From contig JAAFIT010000178.1 in assembly GCA_013298745.1 (NCBI GenBank), forward strand, positions 1-5,798: 5,798 nucleotides of DNA. Direction: 5' to 3'. The number at the start of each line of letters is the position of its first letter. Position 1 is the first letter of the stretch. Source of the DNA: Sphingomonadales bacterium. GTDB lineage: Bacteria; Pseudomonadota; Alphaproteobacteria; Sphingomonadales; Sphingomonadaceae. Below the pieces are notes generated by a model. That model did not search any database and had not been told where the DNA came from. It saw only the letters and a program-made list of their open reading frames with translations. The position numbers were made by a program, and so were the translations under genes. Positions 5,601 to 5,798 of the stretch are shown in pieces.

Positions 5601-5620
5601 CATTGCGATATATTGCAATG
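5601..5620. promoter_or_regulatory. 20-bp near-perfect palindrome CATTGC-N8-GCAATG, candidate operator
   Basis: The element reads CATTGCGATATATTGCAATG, symmetric about an ATATAT core with one mismatched pair (G5607/T5614). A further CATTG (5627-5631) follows 6 bp later, making an extra CAATG/CATTG inverted pair. It overlaps the -35 of the candidate promoter for the + gene and lies 130 bp upstream of coxG. This is the strongest operator-like site in the divergent region. Confidence 0.5.
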
Positions 5621-5641
5621 TTTGTGCATTGTTGGTGTAAC
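5613..5641 (+). promoter_or_regulatory. candidate sigma-70-type promoter for the gene at 5709
   Basis: TTGCAA (5613-5618) and TGTAAC (5636-5641) are separated by 17 bp, each matching four of six consensus positions. Transcription would start near 5649 and give a leader of about 60 nt. The -35 lies within the palindrome at 5601-5620, so a regulator bound there would block polymerase. No start site evidence is available from sequence alone. Confidence 0.35.
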
Positions 5642-5708
5642 ATGAACGGCGGGGCTGTTGGTTCGCGATGCGCGACCGGCGATGTGTGTGAAGCGTTGAG
5701 GGGGCGTT

Positions 5709-5798
5709 ATGAGTGAGAATGGGGGGACGCAGAGCGACCAGCTTTCGGCTGATCGGTCTGCTGGCGGTGTGGTCACGCTGCCCGAAGCCGATGTGATC
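5709..5798 (+). CDS. N-terminus of an unidentified protein, cut by the window edge
   Basis: An ATG at 5709 opens a frame with no stop for 30 codons to the right edge, starting MSENGGTQSDQLSADRSAGG and continuing VVTLPEADVI. GAGGGGG (5698-5704) is a good Shine-Dalgarno just upstream. The visible part is polar and low in complexity, with no signal peptide, membrane segment or recognisable motif, so no function is offered. It is divergent from the coxG-like operon and shares its control region, so it may encode the regulator or a functional partner of that operon. Being so short, it could also be an open frame by chance, although the ribosome-binding site argues for a real start. Confidence 0.55.
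   Translation, partial: MSENGGTQSDQLSADRSAGGVVTLPEADVI

Noticed and set aside
5658..5680. GG-N10-GC spacing in the leader of the gene at 5709
   Set aside because: Spacing fits a -24/-12 promoter, but the surrounding consensus (TGGCAC and TTGC) is not matched.

Overview
The window is GC-rich chromosomal DNA of a proteobacterium, most likely an alphaproteobacterium and plausibly a sphingomonad. Evidence: strong third-position GC bias, long shadow frames opposite the real genes, a fused molybdopterin-binding/MobA-like protein of the alphaproteobacterial type, and a winged-helix protein of a kind I associate with Sphingomonadales. This placement rests on recognition, not on a search. No tRNA, rRNA, CRISPR array or insertion sequence was seen.

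Left part (1-2352). The window opens inside the 3' end of a + strand membrane-protein gene whose tail resembles a SLATT/DUF4231-type two-TM domain. It converges on a minus-strand sigma-54-dependent activator (382-1386), a stand-alone AAA+ protein with a FleQ/FlrA-like C-terminal helix-turn-helix and no receiver domain. The two stop codons overlap at the centre of a 38-bp palindrome, so both proteins end in nearly the same peptide (HITVPV and HITAPV). Divergent from the activator, across a 120-bp AT-richer gap with two inverted repeats, lies a MarR-like winged-helix regulator (1507-2352).

Right part (2327-5471, minus strand). A tightly packed three-gene operon reads coxG-like, then xdhC-like, then a fused molybdopterin-binding (MoeA-like)/MocA-type nucleotidyltransferase. 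Reading frames overlap by 16 nt and by a GTGA 4-nt overlap. Together these are accessory functions for a molybdenum hydroxylase of the CO dehydrogenase/xanthine dehydrogenase class: cofactor nucleotide transfer (MocA-like part), cofactor handling and insertion (XdhC-like), and membrane recruitment of the enzyme (CoxG-like). The enzyme subunits themselves are not in the window. The operon's 3' end overlaps the winged-helix gene by 26 nt, tail to tail.

Right edge (5472-5798). A 237-bp divergent control region separates coxG from a + strand gene starting at 5709, of which only 30 codons are visible. The region holds a near-perfect 20-bp palindrome (5601-5620), a TTGCAATG element repeated exactly 100 bp away, and an ATAACC-N9-GGTTAT inverted repeat. 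These are good candidates for the operators controlling the divergent pair. I found no convincing wholly new system. The most unusual structure is the palindrome shared by two convergent stop codons, and the most informative unit is the molybdenum-hydroxylase maturation operon with its operator-like repeats.
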